From positions 62,001 through 126,000 of the forward strand of contig BDSI01000032.1 in NCBI GenBank assembly GCA_003117195.1: DNA of 64,000 nt. The letters are read 5' to 3'. The position numbers and the translations under genes are program-made. Numbering within the stretch: the first letter of the stretch is position 1; every line of letters begins with the position of its first letter. The notes beneath the pieces are model-generated. The model was not told the origin of the DNA, did no database searches, and was given only the letters and a program-made list of their open reading frames with translations. Below are positions 51,371 through 63,975 of the stretch, piece after piece. The stretch comes from Eudorina sp. 2006-703-Eu-15. Its lineage: Eukaryota; Chlorophyta; Chlorophyceae; Chlamydomonadales; Volvocaceae.

Positions 51371-53011
51371 GGCACGCACCCCGCGGGCATAGGGCTGCGG
51401 GGTACTCGGCCCTCTCCGTCCTCCCGCCTGATCGCCGCCGCTGCACGCCCGGCCCAGCCCGGCCAACCACTGCACCGGGTTGCCTCCGCGAGGCCCTCTG
51501 TGGACCGCAGCTCAGAGGCGAGGAGCCCCGCGGCCGCGGCCACCGGGACGGGACCACATCGGGCGGCGGCTGTTCCCGAGTGCGGCAGGCCGGCAAGAAC
51601 GGGTTGGCCGCTGGTTGGCGGAACCCCTCCCGCTCCGCTCCGGTCCGCTCCCCTCTCCTCTGGGGCCCTGTGTCCGCCCACACGCTGCCGTTGCTTCCGC
51701 GGGCCGCAGCAGGCAACGGCAGCTGCCGTACTGCGTGCCTGCTGCGGCGCGCGCCGTCCCTGTACCCGCTGCGGCAGCGCCACGGCGCCCCCACCAACCC
51801 ATCGCGGCTGTCGTGATGGGGGGAACCGGGGGCTTGCCGCCCGTGGTCCGTTCCTGCTGCTGGCTGGAAACCAGAGGATCTTCTCCGCCCGGGATGTCCT
51901 CCAGTGCCCCTTGCTGCCCCGGCAGCGGCAGCGACCACGTGCAGCTGCCGCCGCCCGCTTAGGCTAGGGCCTGACGCCGCCAGCATCCCGACCAGCCAGC
52001 CAGCCGTTTGGGCACGTGCTGTTACCCCCCCCCGTGCGAGCACCTCCCGCAGCTGCCACTGCCGCCACAGTTGCTGTCAGTCCTGCCGCCGCCGCGGCGG
52101 TGCTGCGGCCGCCGCTGCTGCAGTCCCCCGGGCCACTACTCCAGCAGCGGTGCAGCCCGTGCCAGTCGGTGCGCAGCCGTGCGCCAGTATAACCGTGCGA
52201 GCGGGCTGAGACGCGCCGGGCACCGCCCTCCCCCCCTTTGAAGGAAGGTGTCCAGCCCCGGGCTGCGGCGGGGCGCGGCGTGACGGCTCGCGGGCCCTCT
52301 GCGGGGGCCCCTTCCACCGCCCGGTCTCGCGGCCACTGCGCTCCCCTTCTCATCTCAGTGCGGTCCACCCTAGACAATCTTTCTCAGCGGTCCACCCTAG
52401 ACAATCTTTCTCAGCGGTCCACCCTAGACAATCTTCCTCAGCGGGCGGCACTGCCCCTCTGCCCCTCCGCATACGGTGCGGAAACCACCCAAGCGGCAAA
52501 GCATCCCATCGCCCTCCGTGAGCTGCGCGCGTCCACGCCCGCTCCCACCTGATTGATGGCCTCCGTGCCGGTGCCCTGCTCCGCGGTATACTTGGGGACG
52601 TAGCCGCCGCTCTTGGCGCCGCCCTGCGCGTTCCCGCTGGCGCTGCGCGCCGGCATGCCCAGCCTGCCGCCCGCGCCGGCGGCGGACCGGGACGCCCCCG
52701 AGCCGCCGACTGCACCCAGGTGTGGTTGAGTGGATGATGATTCAAGTCAGTGCACCCGGGGGAAGGGAGGGAGGGGAGGGAGCGGGGGGGAGAAGCCGGG
52801 GACCGCCGCTGTCGCGAGAGGCGAGCTCCCACAGTCCAGTCGGGCATGTGGACGGGTGACGGGAGCATGCAGTCAACGGCGGCCAAGGCAGTGCAGCCAG
52901 CCGGGTGTGAGTGAGGTCGACGGGGCCCCAGGCCGGACCCGAAGGCCACAAGCCGCGCCGAGGCACCGTCCAATACCCGGGGGCACTAGCAGCGGTGGAC
53001 TTACTCGACAT
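37200..53011 (-). CDS. EF-hand/WD40-repeat protein (WDR49/WDR64/WDY type), 1,334 aa, 22 exons
   Basis: Minus-strand exons: 53011-53005, 52709-52549, 51065-50972, 50072-50000, 49168-49069, 48693-48584, 47114-46856, 46358-46093, 45901-45790, 45321-45124, 44679-44611, 44385-44305, 44078-43951, 43111-42985, 42484-42290, 41427-41101, 40811-40734, 39946-39569, 39100-38978, 38924-38883, 38540-37617, 37352-37200. All phases agree. Two EF-hands follow a Gly/Ser/Ala-rich head: a loop at 70-81 (DTDGTGQLHPQE) and a perfect loop at 109-120 (DADSDGTIDWDE). Then come many WD40 repeats (VRLWNAKD, VIMWNPF, IWDIRNH, VWKM, IWNFSSG, VWNMDS, LRLWDVLD, VWDISRY, VSLWTERG), probably two propellers, and a low-complexity Ala/Gly tail encoded mostly by exon 21. 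Relatives with this layout occur in ciliated organisms and several are linked to cilia; a flagellar role is inference. Exon 19's donor (38,977) is the weakest junction. The first coding exon supplies only 7 nt. Confidence 0.88.
38671..38703 (+). repeat. (CAG)n triplet repeat
   Basis: About ten units in intron 20 of the EF-hand/WD40 gene, so not translated in the model. Confidence 0.9.
39991..40040 (+). repeat. Splice-proximal repeat, acceptor side (WD40 gene intron 17)
   Basis: Plus strand reads TATAGGAGATTGGTAGACAT then TTATACTGCGCTGCTGCCAG. In the gene sense it is the reverse complement followed by a C-rich run and the acceptor at 39,947. Confidence 0.8.
40569..40672 (+). repeat. (GGCA)n microsatellite
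   Basis: About 100 bp in intron 17 of the WD40 gene; Gln/Ala/Gly or Cys/Leu/Pro frames across it are artefacts. Confidence 0.95.
41491..41560 (+). repeat. Splice-proximal repeat, long copy, acceptor side (WD40 gene intron 15)
   Basis: TATAGGAAATTGGTAGACAT followed by a variant of the GCGCTGCTGCCAGAGCGAAT / ATCCGATAAAG extension. It ends about 65 nt from the acceptor at 41,428, with only C-rich sequence between in the gene sense. Confidence 0.85.
42905..42968 (-). repeat. Splice-proximal repeat, long copy, donor side (WD40 gene intron 14)
   Basis: Opposite orientation to the 41,491 copy. In the gene sense the exon 14 donor is followed by a G-rich run and then TATAGGAAATTGGCAGACAT, TTATACTGCGC and ATCCGATAAAG. 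Confidence 0.85.
43695..43922 (+). repeat. Inverted repeat arm 1 (about 228 bp)
   Basis: Nearly identical to the reverse complement of 47,668-47,896. It starts CCTACGACGTCATAGCCGCT and ends at TTCTCCTTGCTAACACAC. It lies in intron 13 of the WD40 gene, ending just upstream of exon 13. Confidence 0.85.
45470..45520 (+). repeat. Splice-proximal repeat, acceptor side (WD40 gene intron 9)
   Basis: TATAGGAGATTGGTAGACAT then AATGATACTGCGTTGCTGCT. About 150 nt of C-rich (gene sense) low-complexity DNA separates it from the acceptor at 45,322. Confidence 0.8.
47189..47248 (+). repeat. (GT)n microsatellite
   Basis: About 60 bp in intron 6 of the WD40 gene, next to a copy of the TTATCAAGGAGAAAAGCTGAG motif family. 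Confidence 0.9.
47668..47896 (-). repeat. Inverted repeat arm 2 (about 229 bp)
   Basis: Partner of 43,695-43,922, in opposite orientation, in intron 6 of the WD40 gene. Its GTGTGTTATCAAAGAGAAAA end also recurs as short pieces at about 47,152 and 45,740. Confidence 0.85.
48989..49018 (-). repeat. Splice-proximal repeat, donor side (WD40 gene intron 5)
   Basis: Gene sense: donor at 49,068, G-rich run, then TATAGGAAATTGGTAGGCAT. Short copy. Confidence 0.75.
49205..49232 (+). repeat. Splice-proximal repeat, acceptor side (WD40 gene intron 4)
   Basis: TAGGTAATTGGTAGACATAT about 40 nt from the acceptor at 49,169; a second degenerate piece (GATAGGAAGTTGGTAAATG) follows at 49,238. Confidence 0.7.
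50258..50282 (+). repeat. Splice-proximal repeat, degenerate copy (WD40 gene intron 3)
   Basis: TGTAGGAAATTAGAAGACAT, about 190 nt from the acceptor at 50,073, in acceptor-side orientation. Confidence 0.6.
51321..51371 (+). repeat. (CTGT)n microsatellite
   Basis: About 12 units in intron 2 of the WD40 gene. Confidence 0.95.
52361..52441 (+). repeat. 27-bp direct repeat, three copies
   Basis: CGGTCCACCCTAGACAATCT plus a short tail, repeated three times with one base difference in the last copy, in intron 2 of the WD40 gene. Confidence 0.9.
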
Positions 53012-55873
53012 GCCAGCACCGCCGGACCGACGCCCATCCTGCGGAAAATTCGGGAATGCGTCGCGACCGAGTCGTGCGACGAGTGAGTGAAGCATCGAAT
53101 GAGATTACTACGCCAGAAGCAGAACATGCCGGCTTGGGTTTCCCACGCGCGTCGTCACACTAACTGAGCGGACGAACACCTGCAGCACACATACAAGCAA
53201 GCGCACAAGCATTACCTGCCCAACGTTAAACATGGCTTAATCGATACGCTCTATCGATTTGTCCATGCAACGGCAACGCGTATTCCAACGGGTCCCAGGA
53301 AGGTGTGCATGATGAATGACCCGCTGCGCAGACCTTTCACAAACGACACTGTTGTGACGGAACAATTCTTATGTGCTGCGCATCATAATTAAGAGTCGAG
53401 CATAGCCTTGGAGTAAAAAACTTATGTGTCCCTCCAGGATATTAGACAGAAATGCAGGTTCTGTAAGGACGCTTGGTCAAAACATTAGCGAACAATTAGG
53501 TAGAGAAACAGACATTTCGAAGTCAACCGCATGTCGTACGAGCGACCGTTCTCCATGGAGAATGTCACCTATGTGTTCTGTGATCTGTTAAGTTGATACC
53601 ACTGTATCTACATTACCATATGCCTAGCTCCAAAAATGCTTAGTGTACGCTGTGCATGCTGTGAACAGTTTGGCCACCCAGGCAGGATAAGAAGGGACGA
53701 TACTGCACACAGCTATGCAAAGCAAAAGGATACAATGCTGCAATGGTGTTGTCGGGGTTGCAGATGGATGCTACGTAGCGACTTGTCCGAAGCCACGCCC
53801 TTAGCGATCGTGTCCGCCTTGGAAGATGCATGGCGATGTCACGTTTACCACATACACAGGCCCTTTCCTATCCAGGCGTGTGCCGATAAAGGTTGCGGAA
53901 TCCGACGGTATCGGCCCTTGCAGTTGTCGGGTTCCGGTAATGCGTCGGCGCGTGTCGGTGAGCGCCTAATAAACCCCCCTACATTACGTGTCCTATGATG
54001 ATGCTCCTCAGAGTCACAGTTCATTACTGCGAGGCATGCTGATGACTCGCCTGTGACGCTTGTGATCGCCATTTACAGTTGTGCGGGCGTTCCTAGCATG
54101 GAAACGCGAAACGGTGCCCGCACGCCTGAGCGGGCTGCGAATTACAAAGGGTGTATGCACATGCCCCCTTAATAACAAGCAAGAAACCCCACCCTACGAA
54201 TACGGTAAAGGCCAAGCCCCGCAATCCTTCTTCTGATGTGATTCGTTTACCAGCTGGTCGGCCAGGCTCTTGACGTATCGCTGCCTACTAGACACGGCTT
54301 CGGCAGCGCGGCCACCTTACAACGGTCATTGTTGTAACAAACTTGACTGGCTGCTCAACCAGGCAGCCGTCTCTGGAGAGGGCAGCGGTGAGGTTGGAGA
54401 GGCCAGAGGGGAGGTTGGAGCGGCCAAGGATGAGACCCTGTGAGACCCTCCACCCTCCACTGTCCACCCCAACGCCCAAACGCCTAGGCACCGGGAGCGC
54501 CTTCAGCAACCGATGACCCGCGGGGTCCGCTGTAACATTCTTAATAATAATGAGATAGCATCAATGATGGGGGGGCCATATCACAGTTGTGCTCTGCTGT
54601 ACAGGCCCTCGTACAGGCCATGCTGCGGTGCTCCCCTGACTTCGCTTGCCGTTGCACTGGCGGCAGCGCGGCAGCGCCGCCGCGCGCCCGCGCGCAGTCT
54701 CTGTTCTTCCACTGCAGTGCAGGTACCTCACCACGTAAGTATCCTGAGTACTTCCCCTGACTCAATCTGCAGTCTGCACCAACCGCTCGTCCTCAGCCTA
54801 CATCGGCAGACATCGGGACCCCGACAATCGTGCACATTGTGGTACGGGACGTCAATAATCTCGCCACTTGGCCCGTTCATCTGGCCCCAGGCCAGCAACT
54901 GCGCGCCTTCCCGGCTGCTGGGTTTCCAGGCGTTGCGGCAGGTTGCGGCGAATGCGACATAGTCAAAACGTACGTGCAGGTACGTGAAATCAGCCGTTGT
55001 CTGTCGGAAACGACTGACAGGGACCGAAACGCAGGCTAAGCGGTTGTTTTTTTGGAGTGGGGCGTTCTGCGCTAATGACTGCCTTTCGTCCATAGACTGT
55101 CTTAGTTCACATCTTTGACCAACATGCACTCGCTGGCGCGTGCTGGCGTGGACGCGCGCGACACGACGATCCGGACTCCGCTGACATATATTCGTCTTTT
55201 TTCAAATTTTTACTCTTATAGTCCATCGGTGCTGTGCCGACTAGCAGAGATGGCTAAGACACTACGATACGCTGCGTCGGAGCAGTCGCGAAGCGCGAGT
55301 GTGACAGCCCGTACTCGTGCCAATTGGCTTGGGCGTGCCGCAGGCCGTTAGGACCGAACGACATTGATAAATCCTTTCGATAGGTCGCTCTGCCGACCCA
55401 GTCCGACCCCCGGATTACGTGAGGAACAGGGCTGTACAGGACATGACAAGTATCAAAGTAAGTCTCAGTCTCCGTGCGAACGCCATGATAACATAAAGAC
55501 CTGCATAGGTCTGGAATAGGGGCGGGCCTCAGGAAATAATACGGTGAACAACGTGACAGTAAATTGGGACCTCGTAAATCCATAAGAAATATTCATGGCT
55601 AAATGTCAATATAATGCCATCTACTGAACCGAACGGCTTCTTTATTGCCTTGACGAAACTGCCGCACTCCGTACCTACGAAATGGGACCGGGAACAAGGA
55701 CCATACCTGATGAACGGTTTATCGATAAAGCTTACAGTGAATTCGTTTCATGCAACAAATGGTAAAGATGCAGTTAGGTCATCGCTCGAATAATCCTGCA
55801 ACAGGACGCCAACAGACGTCTCCAACAAAGACAGGCAACTGAGATCGACATTACTGAGAGTATTAATAGACTA
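53012..55873. other. Region between the divergent WD40 and solute-binding genes
   Basis: Contains both promoters. No family-level gene recognised. A plus-strand stretch ending TACGTGCAG before GTACGTG at about 54,979 reads openly for some 65 codons and could be an exon, but the opposite strand is also open there. Part of a repeat end lies at 54,514-54,536. Confidence 0.5.
54514..54536 (-). repeat. Reverse-complement copy of the CAGTGGACCCCGCGGGTCA motif
   Basis: Plus strand reads TGACCCGCGGGGTCCGCTGT then AAC; one base differs from the copy at 63,795. No partner end was found within about 250 bp. Confidence 0.6.
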
Positions 55874-58800
55874 ATGGGATGGGAAGATTGGTCACGTTGT
55901 CGCTACCTCGTGGTGGGGCTCCTCCTCCTGGGATTGCGAGGATACCTGGCACAAACACCTGCTGCTGGTGCCTTGGCGGACATAACCGATGAAGTTCTAT
56001 GTTTCAGGCAAAAAGTTGACGCACTTAGGAGGTAAGCCTTATCGCACATGACGCTGCCACATTGGCTTTCTCCTTGGTTTTCTCCCTGGCTTTCACCACA
56101 TTCTGATCCCCCAACCTGCGCTCCATAATTTGTGTTTCTATTTGTGCGCATCAAACCAAAGCGTACTGCTAGGTGGGCTGCGTCAGCGGTTAGGCGCGCG
56201 GTTTTCTTATTGTCGGGAGAACGCCAAATCAGTTACGAATATCCAAAATCGCGTGGGAGAAGGTGCACGTGATGAAGTTTGGTCTGGCTCGTGACTGCGG
56301 AACCTGGTTATGCTGGTGTTCTGAGTGTGTGATTGTCAATCAAGACAAATCAGGGTTGCTGTAGGTGCGTTTCTGTCTGTGCATATGCCGTAGTCGGGGA
56401 GCACCGTCATAGGTATTTCCTAGGTGGGTAGGATGGACGTTAGTGACATACGAACAAATGGGCATATGAGGCGACGGCTACCTCTCACGCATCCTGCGCA
56501 TTCGCTGCCAGTGCTGTGTGAGAGTGTGAAGCAACTGCTGCAGCCGCCGCCGAGGAATCGTAGAACGCGCGCCAGGGCGAACTCTTCACTGCCAACCGCC
56601 GCCCGCCCAGTGTTTTTTGGCGCGTCTCAGTGGCGGGAAGTGAAGATTGTAGGACGAGGCGCGCCGCAAAGGCGTACCTCAGAGATGTTGGGAATCCCTT
56701 GCTCGGGTTTCCCAAGCGGTCCGCCCCGGGCGACACCAACCATGCCACAACCACTGTCCGCGCAACAGCCGGCCCACCGGTTGTCAGCCGCATCGGCCGA
56801 ATGCGAATATGGTCGCCAAGCCGCCAACTGCGCCGGTGTGGTTGCACCCTGGCAGGCGGAACCAACCGCCCCAGATGCGCTGCGGGCCCCACCACCGCAG
56901 CCGCAACCGCGGCATGCGGACCGGCCGCTGCACGCCGCTGTGCTTGCTGGTGGCACAGTAACGTTGTGGTTGCTGGCGCCCCCGGCCCTTCCCCCATCCG
57001 CCGTCGCACCCCCGCAGCTGCAGTGACGCGGCCGGCGCGGCCACGGCGACCACCCCGCAAGACTTCCTGGTGATGTGGACGCAGTTCGTTCGAGGCACGG
57101 CGGAATGCGTGTCAAGGTTGGAGCTCCAGGTGTGGCGCCGGTGGTGGGCGATGGCGGGCGAGCGGCTGGGAGGCAAATCAGGCTGGGCGTCCTGCTGGGC
57201 TCTTGGGGGCCTGGGAGGCTGGGGGATCCGCTCCCGCGACGCGCCGGGACCCCGCTGGCACCTGCAGCAACAGTAGGCGGCAGAAAGCTGGTCTCGCCGC
57301 CGCGGCTACGTCCCCCTCCTCGGCGCCCTCTCCCGACCTTTCCTTCCATCCGGCATAAGCATCCCAACAACCCCATCCGCTCCGTCCGTCCTTCCGTCCG
57401 TCCGTCCGTTCCGTCCTATCCCGGTCCGTGCAGGGCTCCTCGTCGCCGCAGCCCGCGGTGGCGGCTTCGGGCACCTTCCTGCTGTCCTCCTGTGTGGCCG
57501 CCTTCAAGTCGGTGCTGGCCGACTTCCAGAACTGGTCAGGGCTGAGCTACAACGTCACCACAGTGGATCTCAGCACGTACATGGACTTGCCGTACCGCAT
57601 CTCCGCCAAGCTGCCCACCGCGGACGACCCGGGGCCGTACGACTTCTGGATGGTGTCCGCCGAGGTGTTCGGGGTGCCCGAGGCGGATGATGTGTTCGTT
57701 GACACGACGCTGCTGCTGCAGAACGACTTCTTCCACGTCAGCGAGATCCCCGTGGCGTGGCGGTGAGAGGGAGGGGCCGGACCGCGGGTCCGCGACAGCC
57801 AGCAGGGGGCACAGGGATGGAGGGAGGGGACATTGGGGCTTCGGGAGGGAGGGAGAGAACGGACCCGTCCTGCGCAGAGGATGTCGTCTGTGGTTGTTTC
57901 TCGGGGCCGCTGGGCGGCAGCTGTCAGGTCTGAGGGACACCGATGTGAGGGGCACCGACGTGAGGGGCAGGCACCTTACCCGTTGTAGGCATGCGGGGGT
58001 GCCCCAACCTGGAGTTCGCTGCCGGGCTCACCACCCGCGCCCGTGCCCGTGCCGAACGTCCCTCCCGCTCCCCCTCCCCTGCTTCCCGCGCCGGGGCCCC
58101 CTGCCGCCTGCCGCCTGGCCCCAGTGCGGCCATGTCCTCCGCAGCCGCCAACAGCTACCACGCCATTCCGGTGGCGGTGCTGCCCAGCCACCTCTTCTAC
58201 CGGGCTGACCTCTTCACGCAGTACGGCATCAGCGTGCCGCACACCTGGGATGACGTCATCAGCATCGCAGAGATGTACGGCAATCAGGATCTGGACGGCG
58301 ACGGCGCCAACGAGTACGGCATCTGCTTCGAGAGCTCGGCGGGTGGGACCTGTGGGGGCCGAGGGGGCTGGCGGGCAATCTTGGTGCGGCGCTGCGCGGG
58401 GCGGTTGACGCGAACGCGGGGAGTACCGTACATCTGATCCGGTCTGGTGCATGTGCTCACCAGTTCTCACTGCACCCTGCACCCCACGGACTGTGTCCAC
58501 CACCGGCCCGCAGCCACCGGGCAACGCTGAGGTCTCTCGCCCGCCTTCCCGCCCGCCCGCCCATCCCCCAACAGCCTGCAAGGGGTACGGCAGCTTTATC
58601 CTGCACGTGCTCGCCTCCATCATCCAGCTGCGGGGCAACACGGACGGGGTTGCCTTCGACCCGGGGGACCTGCGGCTGCTGATCCAGGGGGAGGCGCTGT
58701 GGGAGGCGCTCAGGGTATTCGACGCGCTGCGCCGGTACGGCATTCCGGACGACACGCCCTGCTTCACAATGTACGGCAAGTACCACGCTGCGGGGCGCTG

Positions 58801-61381
58801 CCTGATGACCATTGGGTATCCGCTGGCTTACAAGGTGCGATGTACGGCATGTGTATGTGCGTGGGCGGCAGGTCGTGGCGGGGCAAAGCAGGGAAGGCGG
58901 GGGTTGGGGCTGGCCGCGACAGGGAGGGCAAGGCCCGGGTGCCAAACGTTTTTGAGGACAAAGTGAGGCTGGGCGGCCGCAACCGCGTCGGAGTCAGGGT
59001 CGGGCGGCCAGAACCGGGACCTGGCGGTGAAGGGGCCGTTCCATTCACAGTACCGGTATTGGCGGCGGACAGGGAAGGGCATGACCACCACCCAAGACGC
59101 GGTGCTGCCGTACCTTCTCTTCCCTTCCCTTCCCTGGACCCAGGTCGCCAGTAGCAACTGGACAGCGTCGCCGCTGCAGGGCAAGCTGCGAACCGCCGCC
59201 CTGCCCGGCTCCTCGAGGGTGCTGCATCGGAGCAGCGGCCGGCTGGTGGACTGTACGGCGGCTTTGTGCCCCCTCGCCAAGGCAGTGGTACGCCCGCAGA
59301 CCAACAGCACGGTGGGTGGGTGGGTGGGTGGGTGGGTGGGTGGGGCGGGGCGAGGTCCTGGCCGCGCGCGAGTGACGGGACCACGTACACTCCGGATACA
59401 TGGGATTTGCCTGCCGTCGCGCGCAACGTTGGATTTTGGGGAGGGGGCCTGATGGTTTCTCAGGGACGTTGAACGGCGTCTGCTGTCGAAGAGGGATAGC
59501 AGTAGAAGTTCTGCGCCTTGCTAAATGGGTGTTTGCTGATCATGCAAGGACCTGCGTGCTCAGCGAGACGCTAATGAATTTCAATTTCAAATACGTTCTC
59601 TTTTTTGGGTTCATCTTCATAGGAGCTGGTCAACAAACCGATCAGTTTCGAAAGCGTCAGCTTCGCGATCAACAAGTACGCTCCTGTCCACCGCCAAGCC
59701 GCGTCCTACATAATGATGATGAACTTGCTGGGACCTTATAAGCATCGGCAGCTGGTGCTGGGCCTGTCAGGTGAACTTCTTTCACGGTCTGAGAAACCCG
59801 TCAGACACAAGTCAGGTTGCGCTTTCCGTCGCCTATTGTGTGTGGTAGAAACATGCAGTAATTTTGAGCACAATTTTTCTGTATTCTGATATTCCAGTCA
59901 GTCGCCACGAGCGTTTCGAATCCGTCGTGTTCGGTAAGTGGTCGCGCTCCGGCGTGTCGGTTGATCCGCGTGAACTTCTTGCAACTTGCTGCTTGTTACA
60001 TGCGAAGCAGCGACGTCAATGCGGAATAATAAGAATACACGTATTGTTCTTTACTAAATTGTGATTATTCAGACGTATTGGTACGGGCAGGTACGTTTCA
60101 AGACGTCTGCTGCATGCAACATCCAAGTGGCCGCCATACCGTACTGCAACAGCGGTCGTTTCTGTCTGTATGCCCTCCCCGTCGCATCACAGAGCTGGGT
60201 CCCACGCTCAGCTGCGAGCTCAACCCCGATTTGTGGATATCGGCAGGGTACGAGGCCACCAACACCAAGTCTTACTTGGACGAGGTACGGGACCTAGTCG
60301 TGAGGCACAATACGTGGCAGTTGCTTTGCATCGCATCATCTACGCAGACAGGGCAGAGGTGTACGCGGATACGGTGGAGACGAAGGATGAGAGGTAACGC
60401 TGTCTGGAGCGCAGCCATCTGAATGATGGTGTGGGTATTATGAGGGCGAGGGGTTCAAGAGGAGACAAATGCGAAACCACCAGCCCCGCTTTGGAGGGGC
60501 CTAGTACGAGGTGCTGAATGGCCACTGCCTCCTCACTGTGTCCCATGGGTCGCCGGGCCCCTCCCTATTGCGGCACCCCGATCCAGCTCCCCACCGCCTC
60601 CCCACCTCCTCCCCACCTCCTTCCCCACTTCCTCCTTCCCCTCCTCCTTCCCACCTCCTCCCCACCTCCTTCCCACCTCCTCCCCACCTCCTTCCCACCT
60701 CCTCCCCACCTCTTTCCCCACCTCCTTCCCCACCTCCTCCCCACCTCTTTCCCCACCTCCTCCCCACCTCCTCCCCACCTCCTTCCCCACCTCCTTCCCA
60801 CCTCTTTCCCCACCTCCTCCCCACCTCCTCCCCACACGCAGTACCAACGGACGTTCGCCGACCCGAACATCTTCTTCGAGATGCGCTTCCCGGGCGTCTT
60901 CGAGCTGCAGTGGGTCTCTACTCTCCAGGGCTGTGGGGGCGGGAGGGAGCACTGGGAGGGGACCCAGCCTGCCCCGACGTCGTCTGGCCAGCGGGTTGTG
61001 TCCTCGGGGGGGACAGTCCGCCCGGGGTGTAAGCTTGGGAGCTCGGACCCCGTAAGCCCACACAGAGGATTCACGGAGGTCCGGTCGCTGATGGGCCCTC
61101 CCCACGGGCCGCCGGGCGACCTCGCCTCCCCTTTCCCCTCCCCCCTGGGGTTCAACACGGCCTCCACCGCCACCCCGTCCCTGGCCCCCCTCAGGGACCA
61201 CCTGACGGCCCTGGTGGAGGCGGTCTCCGTGGGGGGCAACACCAGCACCAGCAGCCAGGCCGCCGAGGCGCAGTTCGTGGCGGCGGTGGGGCGCATCGTG
61301 GCGGCCCGGGGGGGTCCGGAGGCGCTGCTGCCGCTGTACCGCAAGTCCCTGGGCATCGTGCCCCTGCCGCAGCCGGCGAGG
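55874..61381 (+). CDS. Secreted/membrane protein with a bacterial-type solute-binding (type 2 periplasmic-binding) domain, partial model
   Basis: Exons: 55874-56031, 57018-57129, 57434-57762, 58145-58342, 58575-58834, 59144-59311, 59623-59770, 59898-59933, 60073-60090, 60193-60284, 60842-60913 and one ending at 61381. Start ATG 55,874 opens a signal peptide (RYLVVGLLLLGLRGYLAQT). Then FKSVLADFQNWSG, MDLPYRISAKL, YDFWMVSAEVFGVPEADD, PSHLFYRADLFTQYGI, TWDDVISIAE and EYGICFESSA follow the sequence of sugar-type ABC binding proteins (SBP_bac_1). The join 57,762 to 58,145 is out of phase, so an exon is missing (perhaps near 57,990-58,050) or another acceptor (58,155) is used. The start of the last exon is unresolved (between 60,914 and 61,195). 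No stop codon or membrane segment is seen, so the gene probably continues past 61,381. In Chlamydomonas/Volvox such ectodomains can be fused to nucleotide cyclases; that is inference here. Confidence 0.7.
60590..60836 (+). repeat. Pyrimidine-rich minisatellite (CCCCACCTCCTT-type)
   Basis: About 245 bp of irregular CCCCACCTCC/TTCCCACCTC units on the plus strand, in the intron before the 60,842 exon. It could act as an unusually long polypyrimidine tract. Confidence 0.9.
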
Positions 61382-61565
61382 GTGAGAGGGGGCGCCCCGT
61401 GCTTTGTGGGGCTGTGACAGCAGACTGTGAGAGGACGCAGTGCAGTGCTGTGCAGTGCAGTGCAATGTACCTTGATGTACTTTAGATGTACGATAGATGT
61501 ACTGTAGATGTGCGATCGATGTACGGGAGATGTGTGAAGGGGAAAACAGCCCGCCTTTGCGGGTT

Positions 61566-63347
<1,782 letters not shown>

Positions 63348-63794
63348 GGGGGGCCCCCACCGCGACCCCCGCCGCGTACGGAAGCTGGCGGCAGCCCAGG
63401 CTCAAGCAGACGACCTGGATGGCCCGGCACCCCGGGGCCGATGGCGAACGACTTTCGGGGCCGGCGCGGGTGCATGCATGGGCTAGCGGCAGCGGGCGTA
63501 CCCAGGAAGGGGTACGGGTGTTTCGCGATCGGGTCCTGGCATCCCATCTATCTAGGGGCGCGGGCTGCTGCCCCGGGGACACGACCAGGAGGGAAGGGCG
63601 GGTTCGGGCTTATGCATTCTCGACATTGATGGTTGGTTCCAACGTGATCGCTTTCGCAACTCGGAGTTCGCGCCCGGATGACTTGCATGGCCCTTCTGGG
63701 ACCGCACCTAACGGCGACTCTAGCAACTCTGGTGCCGCCGTGGCCAGCCGTGACTGCGGGCCACTGCCGGAGAGTGGCTGTTATTAATGATGCG
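63348..63794. other. Unassigned GC-rich DNA
   Basis: Open on the plus strand for much of its length, but no domain or splice structure was recognised. It could contain a distal exon of the solute-binding gene. Confidence 0.4.
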
Positions 63795-63975
63795 ACAGTG
63801 GACCCCGCGGGTCATCGATGACAGCCGCAGCCTCCTCACCACATACTGCCAAAACGAAATGGCTGTTGTCACAGCTGCTTAGGTGAAAGGCCGCTGCTAG
63901 GGTTGTCGGTGTGAACGGAGTGATTCCCTAGTAGGGAAGCTTCGGCTGTCACTTATAACCCTCGGGGTCCACTGT
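63795..63975. mobile_element. Small inverted-repeat element (MITE-like), 181 bp
   Basis: Begins ACAGTGGACCCCG and ends CGGGGTCCACTGT, a perfect 13-bp terminal inverted repeat. The first 20 bp recur at 8,893 and 54,514. No target duplication is evident, so superfamily is unassigned. It is non-coding. Confidence 0.7.

Noticed and set aside
53636..53998. Cys-rich plus-strand frame of 120 codons starting with ATG
   Set aside because: No recognisable domain, low GC compared with the neighbouring exons, and no splice or promoter support; kept as non-coding.
56424..57026. 200-codon plus-strand frame before the second exon of the solute-binding gene
   Set aside because: Its frame differs from the following exon, it ends in a C-rich acceptor-like tract, and its composition (Pro/Ala/Gln) is that of GC-rich intron DNA; a hidden small exon is still possible.
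63795..63975. Assignment of the 181-bp inverted-repeat element to the hAT superfamily
   Set aside because: Ends start with (A)CAGTGG, but no 8-bp (or other) target duplication could be found, so no superfamily is claimed.
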